NCBI GenBank assembly: GCA_913047525.1
Contig: CAJWUS010000077.1
Location: forward strand, 1 to 6,493
DNA length: 6,493 nucleotides
Reading direction: 5' to 3'
Source of the DNA: an uncultured Flavobacteriales bacterium
Lineage (GTDB): Bacteria; Bacteroidota; Bacteroidia; Flavobacteriales; BACL11
In this document: piece after piece, positions 5,958-6,493 of the stretch
Layout of the letters: each line of letters starts with the position of its first letter
Numbering within the stretch: the stretch's first letter is position 1
Notes under the pieces: generated by a model
Told to the model about the DNA's origin: nothing
What the model saw: only the letters and a program-made list of their open reading frames with translations
The model's database searches: none
Program-made: the position numbers and the translations under genes

Positions 5958-6493
5958 TTATTTTTCATCATCTTTTACTTCCTCAAAATCTACATCTGTT
6001 ACGTCATCAGAAGTATTATTCTCAGAAGCTTCTGCTCCTTCCGGGGTTTCCCCAGCTTCTTGTGAGGATTTATACATTTCCTCAGAAGCAGCAGTCCAAG
6101 CAGTATTGATGGTTTCCATTGCAGAATCAATAGCATCTAAATCTTTACTTTCGTGCGCTTTTTTCAATTCTGCCAAAGCATCTTCAATTGGCTTCTTTTT
6201 ATCATCTGATAATTTCTCTCCAAATTCTTTCAATTGCTTTTCTGTTTGAAAAATCATACCGTCAGCAGCATTAATCTTATCAGCTGTTTCTTTTACTTTG
6301 CTATCAGCATCTGCATTTGCTTCTGCTTCTTTTTTCATCTTTTCAATTTCCTCATCTGATAACCCAGATGATGCTTCAATCTTGATATTCTGCTCCTGTC
6401 CTGTTGCTTTATCCTTTGCCGATACATTTAGTATCCCGTTTGCATCAATATCAAAAGTTACTTCAATCTGAGGAATTCCTCTAGGTGCAGGAG
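5958..6493 (-). CDS. dnaK: Chaperone DnaK (Hsp70), C-terminal part (5' end outside window)
   Basis: The last 177 residues are visible; the frame stays open to the right edge, so the internal Met at 6338 is not the start. Visible residues 1-40 are the end of the beta substrate-binding domain ([37 protein letters not shown]). Residues 41-52 are the [12 protein letters not shown] entry into the helical lid, and about 53-140 are the lid ([20 protein letters not shown], then [10 protein letters not shown]). An acidic, disordered tail ends in [12 protein letters not shown], the usual EEVK-type C-terminus. DnaK is the ATP-driven cytosolic chaperone that binds exposed hydrophobic segments with DnaJ and GrpE. 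The ATPase domain is outside the window. The gene is followed by its own terminator and so is probably separate from the rocD operon. No truncation or odd feature is seen. Confidence 0.98.
   Translation of the reverse strand, partial: PAPRGIPQIEVTFDIDANGILNVSAKDKATGQEQNIKIEASSGLSDEEIEKMKKEAEANADADSKVKETADKINAADGMIFQTEKQLKEFGEKLSDDKKKPIEDALAELKKAHESKDLDAIDSAMETINTAWTAASEEMYKSSQEAGETPEGAEASENNTSDDVTDVDFEEVKDDEK

Overview
The window is AT-rich and bacterial, and it almost certainly comes from a member of Bacteroidota, probably Flavobacteriales-like (the exact lineage cannot be read from the sequence). The evidence is a TonB-dependent receptor with an N-terminal carboxypeptidase-regulatory-like domain, a Cys-rich small protein of the type NCBI names HYC_CC_PP, -7 promoter boxes of the TAnnTTTG type, and A-rich regions before start codons in place of clear Shine-Dalgarno sites.

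All genes but one lie on the minus strand, so transcription runs from high to low coordinates. At the right edge is the 3' end of dnaK (5958-6493, incomplete at its 5' end), closed by an intrinsic terminator (5901-5937). The U-tract of this terminator contains a -7 promoter box for the next unit: rocD (ornithine aminotransferase), a 65-residue membrane protein, a rhodanese-domain lipoprotein and a small cytosolic rhodanese. These four genes are packed within 0-20 bases of each other, and the two rhodaneses overlap by ATGA, so they look like one operon.

Next, after a 93-base gap holding a promoter box and a dyad, comes a three-gene metal-associated unit: a secreted protein with eight cysteines (HYC_CC_PP type), a 743-residue TonB-dependent receptor with a CC pair in its plug, and an exported HMA-fold protein with an unusual Cys motif. 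It is closed by a strong terminator whose stem is complete only in minus-strand RNA (516-549). The three proteins plausibly work together on capture or handling of a soft metal such as copper across the outer membrane and periplasm. The metal itself is inferred.

At the left is a short 56-residue membrane protein gene (270-440, LiaI/LiaF-like) that converges on, and overlaps by 20 bases, the 3' end of a plus-strand radical SAM gene of the YhcC/TIGR01212 type, which is cut by the left edge. There is no stretch over 300 bases without a gene. I see no tRNA, rRNA, CRISPR array, insertion sequence or phage feature. Most of the window is ordinary chromosomal content. The metal cluster and the rocD-rhodanese operon are the parts most worth a second look.
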